Origin: Verrucomicrobiota bacterium
Lineage (GTDB): Bacteria > Verrucomicrobiota > Verrucomicrobiia > Chthoniobacterales > Chthoniobacteraceae
Direction of reading: 5' to 3'
Length of the DNA: 64,000 nt
Assembly (NCBI GenBank): GCA_009885995.1
Contig: VFJQ01000014.1
Coordinates: 90,549-154,548, forward strand
The number at the start of each line of letters is the position of its first letter. The first letter of the stretch is position 1. The notes below the pieces were generated by a model. That model was not told the DNA's origin. It was given only the letters and a program-made list of their open reading frames with translations, and ran no database searches. The position numbers and the translations under genes were made by a program. This document shows, piece after piece, positions 25,801 through 33,472 of this stretch.

Positions 25801-26201
25801 TGCTGGCGCGCATTGCGAAAGACGGCGAGCACGTAACTCGGTGTTTCCTCTTTTCGCAAAAACTTCATCTCCGTTTGCGCGTCGTCTTCATCGCGCTGCG
25901 TGGCCCACGCGCCGCGGATATAGGTCGTGAGCGTGCGATCTTTTCTTTTTTGCCCGCCCGCCGCGTCGTTGAAACTGTGATGCAGCGCCGCACGCGGTGC
26001 GAGCAGGGTGCGGAGCGCATCGACGGCGGTGGATTTGCCGCTGCCGTTTTCACCGACGAGCAAAGTCCAGCCACCCTCGGGCGCGAGCGCGTGGACATGG
26101 CCTTCGCCGAAGGTGCCCCAATTCGCCATCTCCAGCCGATGCAGCCGCCAGCCGCCCGGAGCATTGCCCGTGGCGCTGAAATCAAACTCCCGGCTCGGCA
26201 T
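22833..26201 (-). CDS. jetC: Wadjet SMC-like ATPase JetC
   Basis: 1,122 residues. Walker A GENGSGKST is near residues 50-58. A long Glu/Lys/Arg/Ala-rich coiled coil follows, with a hinge-like globular region near residues 430-640 (about 24.3-24.9 kb). The C-terminal ATPase half has the signature KSGGQKAK (near 1004) and Walker B LRLVVVDEVFART (near 1040). This is the MukB/SMC-like motor that extrudes loops of plasmid DNA in Wadjet. Its start lies 20 bases inside jetB. No frameshift or missing motif was seen. Confidence 0.94.
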   Translation of the reverse strand: MPSREFDFSATGNAPGGWRLHRLEMANWGTFGEGHVHALAPEGGWTLLVGENGSGKSTAVDALRTLLAPRAALHHSFNDAAGGQKRKDRTLTTYIRGAWATQRDEDDAQTEMKFLRKEETPSYVLAVFRNARQQAALTLAQILWVANGEEKTVYLVGGGELGIAEHLQGLETGRGMKKELERRGFDVRDSYKAYREDFCARMGIPGEGALEIFNQAIGVKEVSDVSVFLRRNLLTHGGAQEFIQKQVVPRFSDLESCWNDIGRAENQIALLAPVAAAHVEVADLEIKRAEVQKLQAALPHYYLQRHADLLREHLDQCALELGAANAALAELEARRSEAQAKRDLLKAQLDADETSRLIETLELEMEKVRLRVGERERNHQQLAELLRAEEFGNVPGNEAAFIAMRTEFAKRRGELTSWQESANGKANDAGVKAKTLEREAAAVKAELDSLRGRQALIPGYLQHIRTVLCDATGVAVDDLPFAGELMEVKPEFAEDWSGAIERLLHNFGVSLLVPERHYQRVARWVNGRRLTNAGGEGVRLLFHRVPQEGARVFAQADARSVAARLNFRDEHSLARWVAGEVQASFSHVCCRDTAELERERFGLTKDGLIRNGTRHVKDDRRALGSRRDYVLGWSPERKIQALEQQLIEDTKALAAAQAIEKTARTEVVVFQQRAQKVEAASALEGFAAIDYSAEQARLAELATQRADLERSSKKREAVQRQLNDAEGELKKLEGQRDGLVATRGKKSEQLAEFRPKLDDVEARLDREARRDFTELASAFIETENGEVLTHLNLGEVRERVDKSLRGRASNFTAKINEAEKVMIAPMQKFLGVYPDEGKTLSAKSEYAAEFVALHDQLVREDLPKHKERFRDFLNTNLTENIGGLEAKLNEEVKTHRERIEQVNAALHGLDYGDGTFVELVRRDTRDAGIRDFKARLRDCLGAGLHPDENQRLELYKKIREIVTRFGQEPEWMARVADSRLWLEFSVNERRKSDGVVVNSMDSSTGKSGGQKAKMAFTILAASLLAQYGLADDPDRADSLRLVVVDEVFARTDAQNSHRALELFQRLGFQLLLAAPWKAEARIAEKYVESFHLTVNPNGDASRVRRATRAQYETARQQAPANV

Positions 26202-26763
26202 AACGTGTGAGCCGCTCCTTCACGGCTTCGAGTTCCCCCGCACCGAAACGCGCCTTGATGATCCGCCGCACCTCGAAAGTATCCGGCGCACTTGCACCGA
26301 CGGCTTTGATGAAGCCCAGCCCGCGCAGTTGCTCGATGGCCGCATCCACGGACTTGAGATCGCGCACCTGATTGTTCGACTCGCGGAGAAATCCGCCCAC
26401 GAGTTCCTGCAATTCGCGGCGCGTGCGGCGGAGCACGGTCTGATCGGCGGTCTGCGTGTCGAAGCGGTTCAGCTCATCGCGCAGGCAAACGAGTAGGAGC
26501 GTGGCGTCGTAGGTCAGCTTGGCCCGCCGCACGAGACGGGGCACGCGCTCGTCGGCGCGCGGTTCGAGCTGGCGGAGAAAGGCGAAGCCCTCCGGCGCAT
26601 CGACGACGAGTTCGAGTCCGATCTGGCGGAAGTAGTCCGCGATTTCCGCCTCGTCGCGCAGCAGCGTTTCCCACAGCGCGCCGTCTTCGAGATAGAGAGG
26701 ACCGCCGTGCAGATGCGCTTTCACAAACGACGATGCCGGGAACTGGAGAGGGGTGTCTTCCAT
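26182..26763 (-). CDS. jetB: Wadjet subunit JetB (DUF4194, MukE-like)
   Basis: 193 residues, a DUF4194 protein and the kite-type (MukE-like) partner of the SMC motor. Characteristic stretches are ADYFRQIGLELVVDAPEGFA, LVRRAKLTYDATLLLVCLRD, and winged-helix-like ELVGGFLRESNNQVRDLKS. It lies six bases after jetA and overlaps jetC by 20 bases, giving a tight jetABC unit. Usual length for the family. Confidence 0.92.
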   Translation of the reverse strand: MEDTPLQFPASSFVKAHLHGGPLYLEDGALWETLLRDEAEIADYFRQIGLELVVDAPEGFAFLRQLEPRADERVPRLVRRAKLTYDATLLLVCLRDELNRFDTQTADQTVLRRTRRELQELVGGFLRESNNQVRDLKSVDAAIEQLRGLGFIKAVGASAPDTFEVRRIIKARFGAGELEAVKERLTRYAEPGV

Positions 26764-26769
26764 GTGAAA

Positions 26770-28209
26770 TCACGCCGCCTCGGCGCGGCAAAACATCACC
26801 CGCGGGAAACGCCAGCGCGCTCCGTCGCCGAGGTCGAGATCGTCGTGCTGATCGGGCGCGTGGTAGTGCGGCGGATGCGCGGCGAGGATGAGGTAGCCGA
26901 GCACTTCCAGCACGCCCTGCGTGGCGGGGAACCGCTCCAGCACTTCGGTAAGCAGCACGAAATCGCGGTTTTCCAAACACGCCGCCACATTCTCGCGCAG
27001 CGTCTCCAGCGCCAGCAACGGCAGCCTGCCCAGCCGCGCGAAGTCGCTCATGTCCGCATCCACCGGAGCCGCGCTCAGGCCCGCGTCGAGGGCGATGGCG
27101 TGGGGCTCATCCCAGAGCGGACGCGAGAGGCCGGGCCAGACTTCCGGCAATTCCTCCACATCGAAAAAATCCGCGCGCGGCGGCGGGCTTTCTTTCACGC
27201 GCAGCGCGAGCGTCTGGATTTCGCCGATGAGTTCCCGCACGCGCCGCCGCTCGGCGAGCCGCGCCGTTTCCATCGCCCGCCGGAGATTCGCCGTGAGCCG
27301 CTGCGTGGACGCGCCCACTTTCTCCTGCTCCGCGCGCAGCCGGGGGAAAAGGCGGCGCAGCAGCGGATCATCGCGCAACTCGGCGGCGAGCGCTGGAATT
27401 TGCAACGCGCGCTCGACCTGCTCCTCGAACTGCTCGCGCCGCGCCGGATCGAGCAGCAGCCGCACGAATCCGTAAAAGCTGCGTCCCTGCGGTGACTCGC
27501 GCACGCTATCGTGGGAATCGAGCACGCGCCCAACGATCTCTCCTTTCGTGCTGCCCTCCGCCGTCTGCCGTTCCACGACTTCCTGCGCCAGTCGGCGAAA
27601 ATTTTCCTCCACCTGCCGGAAGTCGCTCACGAGTGTGCGCGCATCCTCCAGCACGCGCGCGTAGCGTTCATTCACCTGCCACGGCTCGAAAGTCCGCGGC
27701 TTCCCACCCGCCAGTAGGCGCGCGATTTCGTCGTCGAGTTTCGCGCGCTCGCCTTGGAGAAATTCGATCCGCGCTTGCGGGTCGTCGGAAGTCTGGCGCA
27801 GCAGTTCATCGATCTCGCTGAGAATCCCCTCCAGCCGCGACTCCGTGCCCACGAACGCCTGCCCGCGCAAAGACTCCAGCCACGCCAGCGCCTTCTCCGT
27901 CGCCGAGGTCAACTCACAAGCCGGCTCCATCCCACCGCCCGCATGAACCTTCCGCAGCCACGCGCGCTCCTCCGCGCACCATTCGTCGAGATACTCCCGC
28001 GCCGGGCGCTCCCATTGAAAACTCTCCACCTCGCGCCGCTCCGTCAACCAGCGCTCCAGCCTTGTTTTCAGCAACTCTTCCGGCACCGCCGTCTGCCCGC
28101 TTTCTTTGAAAGCCGTATGCAAAAAAGCGAGCGCGAACGCAGCTTGATCGGCCCGCAGCAACCGAGCTGCGGGATGTTTCAAGAGCAAGGACGCTTGTGC
28201 GAAGTCCAC
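26770..28209 (-). CDS. jetA: Wadjet subunit JetA (DUF3375, MukF-like kleisin)
   Basis: 479 residues from a GTG start at 28209. The start is chosen because HPAARLLRADQAAFALAFLH is the usual DUF3375 N-terminus. The N-terminal winged-helix part is followed by a long helical/coiled-coil middle, and the C-terminal GYLILAAHPPHYHAPDQ is typical of the family. It is the kleisin subunit bridging the JetC heads and is first in the operon, so the promoter must lie in 28210-28287. A 16-bp palindrome sits directly against the start codon. Confidence 0.92.
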   Translation of the reverse strand: MDFAQASLLLKHPAARLLRADQAAFALAFLHTAFKESGQTAVPEELLKTRLERWLTERREVESFQWERPAREYLDEWCAEERAWLRKVHAGGGMEPACELTSATEKALAWLESLRGQAFVGTESRLEGILSEIDELLRQTSDDPQARIEFLQGERAKLDDEIARLLAGGKPRTFEPWQVNERYARVLEDARTLVSDFRQVEENFRRLAQEVVERQTAEGSTKGEIVGRVLDSHDSVRESPQGRSFYGFVRLLLDPARREQFEEQVERALQIPALAAELRDDPLLRRLFPRLRAEQEKVGASTQRLTANLRRAMETARLAERRRVRELIGEIQTLALRVKESPPPRADFFDVEELPEVWPGLSRPLWDEPHAIALDAGLSAAPVDADMSDFARLGRLPLLALETLRENVAACLENRDFVLLTEVLERFPATQGVLEVLGYLILAAHPPHYHAPDQHDDLDLGDGARWRFPRVMFCRAEAA

Positions 28210-28225
28210 GAGCTGACTTCAGCTC
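28210..28225. promoter_or_regulatory. Palindrome adjoining the jetA start
   Basis: GAGCTGA-CT-TCAGCTC: 7-bp perfect arms with a 2-base centre, ending at the base before the jetA GTG. It could be an operator for a repressor or an mRNA hairpin that hides the ribosome-binding region. No convincing -35/-10 pair with normal spacing was found in the remaining 62 bases up to recQ. Confidence 0.45.
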
Positions 28226-28287
28226 TACGGAGTGAGAGCGTCTATACAAAAAATGCCAATGGATGCGTCGAAGGCGGCGGTGCGAGT

Positions 28288-30231
28288 TCATCCCGCCTCA
28301 TTCCAGCACGCCTCGACCTGTGCGAGCACCGTGCGGAAGGGTGTGGTGGCGTAGCGGGCGAACTCGGGGCGCTTGGTGAGTTTGGCGCGGGTGGTGGCGG
28401 GGCTGGTGAGGCCGCAAAGGAAGCGCGTGAGTTGGCGCGGGGTGGTGAGCGAGGGGTGTTCCTCGAAGATGAGCGCGCGGATTTCTTCGGCGTCGGTTTC
28501 GGTGAAGGGCGGGATGGGGGTGGCGGGGAGTGCGACGACGCCGGCGGGTTCACCGGTGCGGCAGTAGTGGCAGTGGCCGCAGTTTTCGTCGGCGAGCGGT
28601 TCGCCGAAGTAGCCGAGCAGGCGGCGCGTGATGCAGCCGGAGGCGCTGGCGAAATCGAGGATCTGCGCGAGGCGCTGCGAGTCGCGGGCTTCGCGCTGCG
28701 CGAAGAGTTCGGCCTGGTGTGCGGCGACGGTCGCGGGGTCGCGTTGCGCGGCGTCGCCGCAGAGGCGGAAGCCGTGGCGCAGGCCGGCGGGCTTTTGCGT
28801 GATGGCGCCGGTTTCCTCCAGCCACGTGAGCGCTTTCACGATGCGGTCGCGCGGTTCGCCGAGTTGCTGCGCGGCGGCTTCGAGCGTGAGCGTGAGGTAT
28901 TTCGGGCCGCGGCGTCCGGCGGCGAAGAGCGCGGAGAGGAAGCGGCGGCGGTCGTCGTTGAGCGGAGTGAGGATGGCGTCTTCGCTTTTCAAAAACTGCA
29001 CCTGCGTGCTCTCGTAGAAGGCGCGCGTGGGGCGCAGGAGGCCGTCGAGTTCGAGATAGGTGATGACGGTCTCGACGACGAGCGGGCGGATGTCCGTCTC
29101 CTGGCTGAGGTCGTAGCGGCTCATATCGAACTCTTCGCCCGAGCCGAGCATCCGCCGCACGAGCGCTTCGACGGCGGCGGGCTCGGGCGTGTCGCCGAGC
29201 GTGAAGTTTTCCAGCGGCACGGCGTCGTCGGCGCAGGCGAGCAGTTCGCAGAGCGACGGCTCCCCGTCGCGGCCGGCGCGCCCGATTTCCTGCTGATAGT
29301 TTTCGAGCGTCTTCGGCAGGTTGAAATGGATCACGCTGCGGATGTCCGCCTTATCGATGCCCATGCCGAAGGCGATGGTCGCGACGATGACTTCGCACTC
29401 ACCGCGCATGAATGCCTCCTGCGTCGCGTCGCGTTCCGCGGCGTCCATGCCCGCGTGATACGCGCGCGCCGCGAGGCCCGACACGGCGAGGTGCGCGGCT
29501 ACGTCTTCGGCGGTCTTTTGAAACGTGACATAGACCACCGCGGGCCGGACCTTCGCGCTGGCGAGGCGCTTCGCGAGCAGCGCGAGCCGTTCGCGCGCGG
29601 CACACGGCGTCACGCGCAGGTGGAGGTTTTTCCGGCGGAAGGAAGTCTGCACGTGCCGCTCGCTCGCGATGCCGAACGCTTTGCAAATATCGCGCGCCAC
29701 GTCGGGCGTCGCGGTGGCCGTGAGCGCGAGCACGGGGCGCAGCGCCAGTTCCTCGGCGAGGCGGGCGAGGCGCAGGTATTCGGGGCGGAAGTTGTGGCCC
29801 CACTCCGAGATGCAGTGCGCCTCATCGATCGCGAGCAGCGAGATCTTCACCCGCCGCAGCCGGTCGAGGAACGCTTCACCCGAGAGGCGCTCCGGCGCGA
29901 CGTAGAGCAGCTTCAGCGTGCCCGCGCGCAGGCCGGCATACACGCGCTGCGTCTCCTCCGCGGTGAGGCTGGAGTCGAGCCGCGCCGCTGTGATGCCGCG
30001 CGCCCGTAGCGCATCGACCTGGTCTTTCATCAACGCGATGAGCGGCGAGATGACGAGCGCGGTCCCTTCGCGCAGCACCGCCGGGAGTTGGTAGCAGAGC
30101 GACTTCCCCGCGCCCGTGGGGAACAGCGCGAGTGCCGATTCGTCGTCGAGCAGCGCGCGGATCACATCTTCCTGCCCGGCGCGAAAAGCGTCGTGGCCGA
30201 AGTGCGTGCGGAGGGCGTTCAGCAAGTCCAT
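28288..30231 (-). CDS. recQ: ATP-dependent DNA helicase RecQ
   Basis: 647 residues from the ATG at 30231; in-frame sequence upstream is not conserved. Walker A FPTGAGKSLCYQLPA, DEAH box IDEAHCISEWGHNFRPEY, motif VIHFNLPKTLENYQQEIGRAGRDG. The RQC zinc-binding region contains C..CGHCHYC near residue 540. The C-terminal helical tail may be HRDC-like but is weak. RecQ is a 3'-5' helicase in recombination and fork repair. It lies 78 bases upstream of jetA on the same strand. Cotranscription with the defence operon is possible; its own promoter region is shared with the divergent gene at 30341. Confidence 0.93.
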   Translation of the reverse strand: MDLLNALRTHFGHDAFRAGQEDVIRALLDDESALALFPTGAGKSLCYQLPAVLREGTALVISPLIALMKDQVDALRARGITAARLDSSLTAEETQRVYAGLRAGTLKLLYVAPERLSGEAFLDRLRRVKISLLAIDEAHCISEWGHNFRPEYLRLARLAEELALRPVLALTATATPDVARDICKAFGIASERHVQTSFRRKNLHLRVTPCAARERLALLAKRLASAKVRPAVVYVTFQKTAEDVAAHLAVSGLAARAYHAGMDAAERDATQEAFMRGECEVIVATIAFGMGIDKADIRSVIHFNLPKTLENYQQEIGRAGRDGEPSLCELLACADDAVPLENFTLGDTPEPAAVEALVRRMLGSGEEFDMSRYDLSQETDIRPLVVETVITYLELDGLLRPTRAFYESTQVQFLKSEDAILTPLNDDRRRFLSALFAAGRRGPKYLTLTLEAAAQQLGEPRDRIVKALTWLEETGAITQKPAGLRHGFRLCGDAAQRDPATVAAHQAELFAQREARDSQRLAQILDFASASGCITRRLLGYFGEPLADENCGHCHYCRTGEPAGVVALPATPIPPFTETDAEEIRALIFEEHPSLTTPRQLTRFLCGLTSPATTRAKLTKRPEFARYATTPFRTVLAQVEACWNEAG

Positions 30232-30340
30232 GCCGGCGCTGATAGCGGTGCGTGTGAGCGTGAGCAAGCCGCGCACCGAACCGCGGCCCGTGCGGATTCG
30301 CTGGCAACCGCGCCCGGCGCGTGGCGTTTATGCATGTGCC

Positions 30341-31666
30341 ATGAATCCAGCGTTCCGCCTTCTCGCCTTCGCCGTCACTTTCCACACCGTCCGCGCCGAC
30401 GACTGGCCTCAGTGGCTCGGGCCGCAGCGCGATGGGGTTTGGCGGGAGACGGGGATTCTTTCAAAATTTCCCGCGGGCGGACCGCCGGTGCGGTGGCGCG
30501 CGGAGATCGGCGCGGGCTATAGCGGGCCGGCGGTCGCGGGCGGTCGCGTGTATTTGATGGATCGCAAGCTCGCGCCGGGGGCGACAAATCCGGGGAATCC
30601 ATTCGCACGCACCGGGCAGATCCCCGGCAACGAGCGCGTGCTCTGCCTGAACGAGGCGGACGGGAAGATCGTGTGGCAGCACGAATACGACTGCCCTTAC
30701 ACCGTGAGCTACGCCGCCGGGCCGCGCGTGACGCCGCTCGTGAGCGGTGGGCGTGTGTGGACGGTCGGCACCGAGGGACACTTGTTCTGCTTCGACGCGG
30801 CGGACGGGCAGGTCGTGTGGTCGCGCGATTTCAAAAAGGACTTCGGCGCGAAGACGCCGGTGTGGGGTTTCGCGGGGCATCCGCTGCTCGATGGGAACAA
30901 ACTCATCTGCCTCGTCGGCGGCGAAGGGAGTGTGGCGGTGGCGTTCGACAAGGACACCGGCAAGGAGCTGTGGCGGGCGCTGAGCGCGCGCGAGCCGGGG
31001 TATTGCCCGCCGACGATGATCGAAGTCGGCGGGAAGAAGCAGCTCATCGTGTGGCACCCCGAGGCGGTGAACGCGCTCGATCCCGAGTCGGGCAAGGTGC
31101 TGTGGACGCACCCGTGGGCGATCCGCTCGGGGCTGAGCCTCGCGCAGCCGCGGCAGGTGGGTGATCTGCTCTTCGTCACGGCATTCTATAATGGCGCGCG
31201 GCTTTTTCGCCTCGGCGGCACGGCACCGGAGGTGGTGTGGCAGACCGACAAGCCGAGCGAGAAGGAGACGCAGCACCTGAACTGCCTGATGAGCACGCCC
31301 GTCATCGCCGACGGCACGATCTACGGCGTGTGCAGCTATGGGCAGCTCCGCGGGCTGAAACTCGAGACCGGTGAGCGGCTGTGGGAGACGTTCGCGGCGA
31401 CGAACCCGGAGGGGCCGACGCGCTGGGGCAATGCGTTCATCGTGAAGCAGGGCGACCGCTTCTTCCTCGCGAACGAGAAGGGCGACCTGATCATCGCGCG
31501 GCTCACGCCGAAGGGTTACGAGGAAGTCAGCCGCGCGCATTTGCTCGACCCGACGAACCACGACGCGCGGCGGCCCGTCGTGTGGTCGCACCCGGCTTTC
31601 GCGAACCGCTGCGTCTTCACGCGCAACGACCGCGAGCTCGTGTGTGCGTCGCTCGCGGCGGAGTGA
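30341..31666 (+). CDS. Secreted PQQ-like beta-propeller protein
   Basis: 441 residues from the ATG at 30341 with a signal peptide (LLAFAVTFHTVRA). It starts DDWPQWLGPQRDGVWRETG, the usual opening of planctomycete/verrucomicrobial PQQ-binding-like propellers. Blades with GRVYLMD, GKIVWQHEY, DGQVVWSRDF, GKELWRA, GKVLWTHPW and GERLWETF follow. Family members are scaffold-like exported proteins, often without proven enzyme activity; no catalytic site is visible. It is divergent from recQ (109-base intergenic). Confidence 0.85.
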   Translation: MNPAFRLLAFAVTFHTVRADDWPQWLGPQRDGVWRETGILSKFPAGGPPVRWRAEIGAGYSGPAVAGGRVYLMDRKLAPGATNPGNPFARTGQIPGNERVLCLNEADGKIVWQHEYDCPYTVSYAAGPRVTPLVSGGRVWTVGTEGHLFCFDAADGQVVWSRDFKKDFGAKTPVWGFAGHPLLDGNKLICLVGGEGSVAVAFDKDTGKELWRALSAREPGYCPPTMIEVGGKKQLIVWHPEAVNALDPESGKVLWTHPWAIRSGLSLAQPRQVGDLLFVTAFYNGARLFRLGGTAPEVVWQTDKPSEKETQHLNCLMSTPVIADGTIYGVCSYGQLRGLKLETGERLWETFAATNPEGPTRWGNAFIVKQGDRFFLANEKGDLIIARLTPKGYEEVSRAHLLDPTNHDARRPVVWSHPAFANRCVFTRNDRELVCASLAAE

Positions 31667-31795
31667 GCAGTTTCCCTCATCCCGCGGAGCAGAAGAATCC
31701 AAGCAGGGAGGCTTGCAGGCGGCGGGTGAGGCACCTAAACGCAACGTCCCGCTTCGTTCTCCCAAACTCAACGCCACCTCAGCTCACTACTCATC

Positions 31796-32707
31796 ATGCC
31801 TGAAAAAATCGGATTCGTCGGCGTCGGTCGCATGGGCGCAAACATGGCGCGCCGGCTCAAGGAAGTCGGATACCCCGTCACCGCCGTCTATGACGCGCGC
31901 CCCGCCGCCGCCTCGGAACTCGCGAAGGAACTCGGCGCGGAAGCATGCACGAAGCTCTCGCGCGTCACGGAACTAAGCGACGTCGTCATCACCGTCGTCA
32001 CCGACGACAAGGCGCAGGTCGCCATCTTCACGAACAAGAAAGACAACCTGCTCCAGGGCGCGAAAGGCCGCGTGTTCATCAACTGCGCGACCATTTCGCC
32101 GAAGACGCACGTCGCGGTCGAGAAGCTCGCAAAGAAGGCGAAGGCCGCGAGCCTCGAGGCATGCATGGCGTCGTCGATCAACCAGGCGCGCGCGGGCACG
32201 CTCTACCTCATGTGCGGCGGCGAGAAAGCTGTGTTCGACAAAGTGAACAAGATCCTCGTCCAGCTCTCCGACGGCGGGAAGCTGCTGCGCCACATCGGCA
32301 AGGCCGGCCAGGCCGCGCAGGTGAAGGCGCTCGTGAACATGGTGATGAACATCAACACCGCCGGCCTCGCCGAAGGCCTCGGCCTCGGCGCTGCGCTGAA
32401 GCTCGACCTCAAGACGTTGATGGAAGTCTTCTCGCAGACCGGCGCGAACTCACGCGTGCTCGTCACCGACGGCGAAGACATGGTGAACCGCGATCACTCG
32501 TGCTTCTTCAGCGCCTCGCACGCCGCGAAGGACAGCGGCATCGCGCTCAGCCTCGCCAAGGAACAGAAACTCAACCTTCCGCTCGCCGCCGCCACCTTCG
32601 CCCAATACACGAAGCTGACGAAGGCCGGCCTTGGCGAACTCGACAAGAGCGGCATCGCCGAACTCACCTTCAAGGGCCGCGGCCCGAAGAAGAAAGTTAA
32701 GAAGTAA
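31796..32707 (+). CDS. 3-hydroxyisobutyrate dehydrogenase-family oxidoreductase
   Basis: 303 residues. The N-terminal NAD(P)-binding Rossmann fold has GFVGVGRMGANMARRL, followed by DVVITVVTDDKAQ. The substrate-binding region has EACMASSINQARAGTLYLMC in place of the typical DAPVSGG pattern, and the presumed catalytic Lys lies in GQAAQVKALVNMVMN. The family reduces or oxidises beta-hydroxyacids (3-hydroxyisobutyrate, tartronate semialdehyde, glyoxylate/succinic semialdehyde). The specificity motif is not classical, so the substrate is open. The C-terminus is basic (GRGPKKKVKK). Confidence 0.85.
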   Translation: MPEKIGFVGVGRMGANMARRLKEVGYPVTAVYDARPAAASELAKELGAEACTKLSRVTELSDVVITVVTDDKAQVAIFTNKKDNLLQGAKGRVFINCATISPKTHVAVEKLAKKAKAASLEACMASSINQARAGTLYLMCGGEKAVFDKVNKILVQLSDGGKLLRHIGKAGQAAQVKALVNMVMNINTAGLAEGLGLGAALKLDLKTLMEVFSQTGANSRVLVTDGEDMVNRDHSCFFSASHAAKDSGIALSLAKEQKLNLPLAAATFAQYTKLTKAGLGELDKSGIAELTFKGRGPKKKVKK

Positions 32708-32774
32708 GCGCCCTATTTTGACCGCGCCACCCCGGCGCGGTCCGAAAACCAAAACCACAAACACCACACATCAC

Positions 32775-33209
32775 ATGAGCTCCTACGTCCCATTGATCAG
32801 CTCCGGCACCGCCGGCCCACTCGGCGTCCTTCACCTCCCACGCCTCTGGCTGAAAGTCTCCCTCGAAGCCGCCGGCAAACTCGCCCCCGGCTATCCCGGC
32901 ATCGGCAAAGGCTACGACGCGATGACCTGCGGCGCCCTCGGCCTCAACGAAGATGCCGTGAAGAGCTACATCGCCAGCGCGAAGCCCACCTATCCGCAGT
33001 TTGAAGCGTGGGTGAAAGCGAACGGCACCTCGGTCACCGCCTCCGCCATCGCCGCGCACAACGCAGCCGTCACCGGCTACCTGCACGACGACGCGACGCG
33101 CCAGGGCATCCTCAGCGCCAATGGCCTGCCGGACGGCTCGCCGAAGGACGCCGTGAACCTCAACAACCTCGACGACTGGTTCGAATTCCACCAGGCGGTG
33201 CTGAAGTAA
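32775..33209 (+). CDS. DUF5069 protein
   Basis: 144 residues from the ATG at 32775. The sequence GVLHLPRLWLKVSLEAAGKL near the N-terminus and NNLDDWFEFHQAVLK at the end are characteristic of DUF5069, a small family of unknown function seen often in Verrucomicrobiota. No signal peptide and no catalytic motif were recognised. It follows the dehydrogenase by 67 bases and ends in a good intrinsic terminator. Confidence 0.75.
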   Translation: MSSYVPLISSGTAGPLGVLHLPRLWLKVSLEAAGKLAPGYPGIGKGYDAMTCGALGLNEDAVKSYIASAKPTYPQFEAWVKANGTSVTASAIAAHNAAVTGYLHDDATRQGILSANGLPDGSPKDAVNLNNLDDWFEFHQAVLK

Positions 33210-33235
33210 CCGCGAGTCGAAGATTCGTTTCCGAA

Positions 33236-33274
33236 GCGCGTGCGGCCACCCGGTCGCACGCGCTTTTCGTTTTT
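33236..33274 (+). terminator. Intrinsic terminator after the DUF5069 gene
   Basis: Perfect 9-bp GC stem (GCGCGTGCG at 33236-33244 with CGCACGCGC at 33255-33263), a 10-base loop, then TTTTCGTTTTT. Confidence 0.85.
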
Positions 33275-33306
33275 GGCTCGGTTTGACCTGTCGGCACGGC
33301 AGCGAA

Positions 33307-33385
33307 GGTAGGGCGCGGTGTCCCCACCGCGCCGCGCACCGGATCGCGCGCTCCCTCCGGACCGCTGGGGACAGCGGTCCCTACC
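33307..33385. repeat. Twin-hairpin interspersed repeat bounded by GGTAGGG/CCCTACC
   Basis: Two perfect 9-bp hairpins with 4-base loops (33312-33333 and 33359-33380) lie within outer arms GGTAGGG (33307-33313) and CCCTACC (33379-33385). A second element with the same ends lies at 51533-51608. It looks like a REP/BIME-type mobile palindrome. Confidence 0.7.
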
Positions 33386-33404
33386 GATCCGGATCCAAGC
33401 CCCA

Positions 33405-33442
33405 GAAATCGAAAGCGCGCCGCCGGTTTCCCAGCGGCGCGC
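33405..33442 (-). terminator. Intrinsic terminator after the Calx-beta gene
   Basis: Read on the minus strand: a 9-bp perfect stem (33442-33434 with 33423-33415, GCGCGCCGC type) followed by TTTCGATTTCT. It lies 30 bases beyond the stop of the Calx-beta protein, facing the terminator at 33236-33274. Confidence 0.7.
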
Positions 33443-33472
33443 GATATTTCGACTCGATCGAAGAGCTCCGAA

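Noticed and set aside
22833..26763. Housekeeping MukBEF condensin in place of Wadjet.
   Set aside because: The jetA DUF3375 and jetB DUF4194 patterns and the presence of jetD with a TOPRIM nuclease fit Wadjet type I, not MukBEF.
28226..28262. TTGGCA and TATAGA on the minus strand as a jetA promoter.
   Set aside because: The two boxes are only seven bases apart, far from the usual 16-18, so they cannot form one sigma-70 promoter.
27754..30009. A 751-codon plus-strand open frame opposite recQ and the start of jetA.
   Set aside because: Low-complexity Gly/Glu/Arg composition and antisense to well-supported genes.
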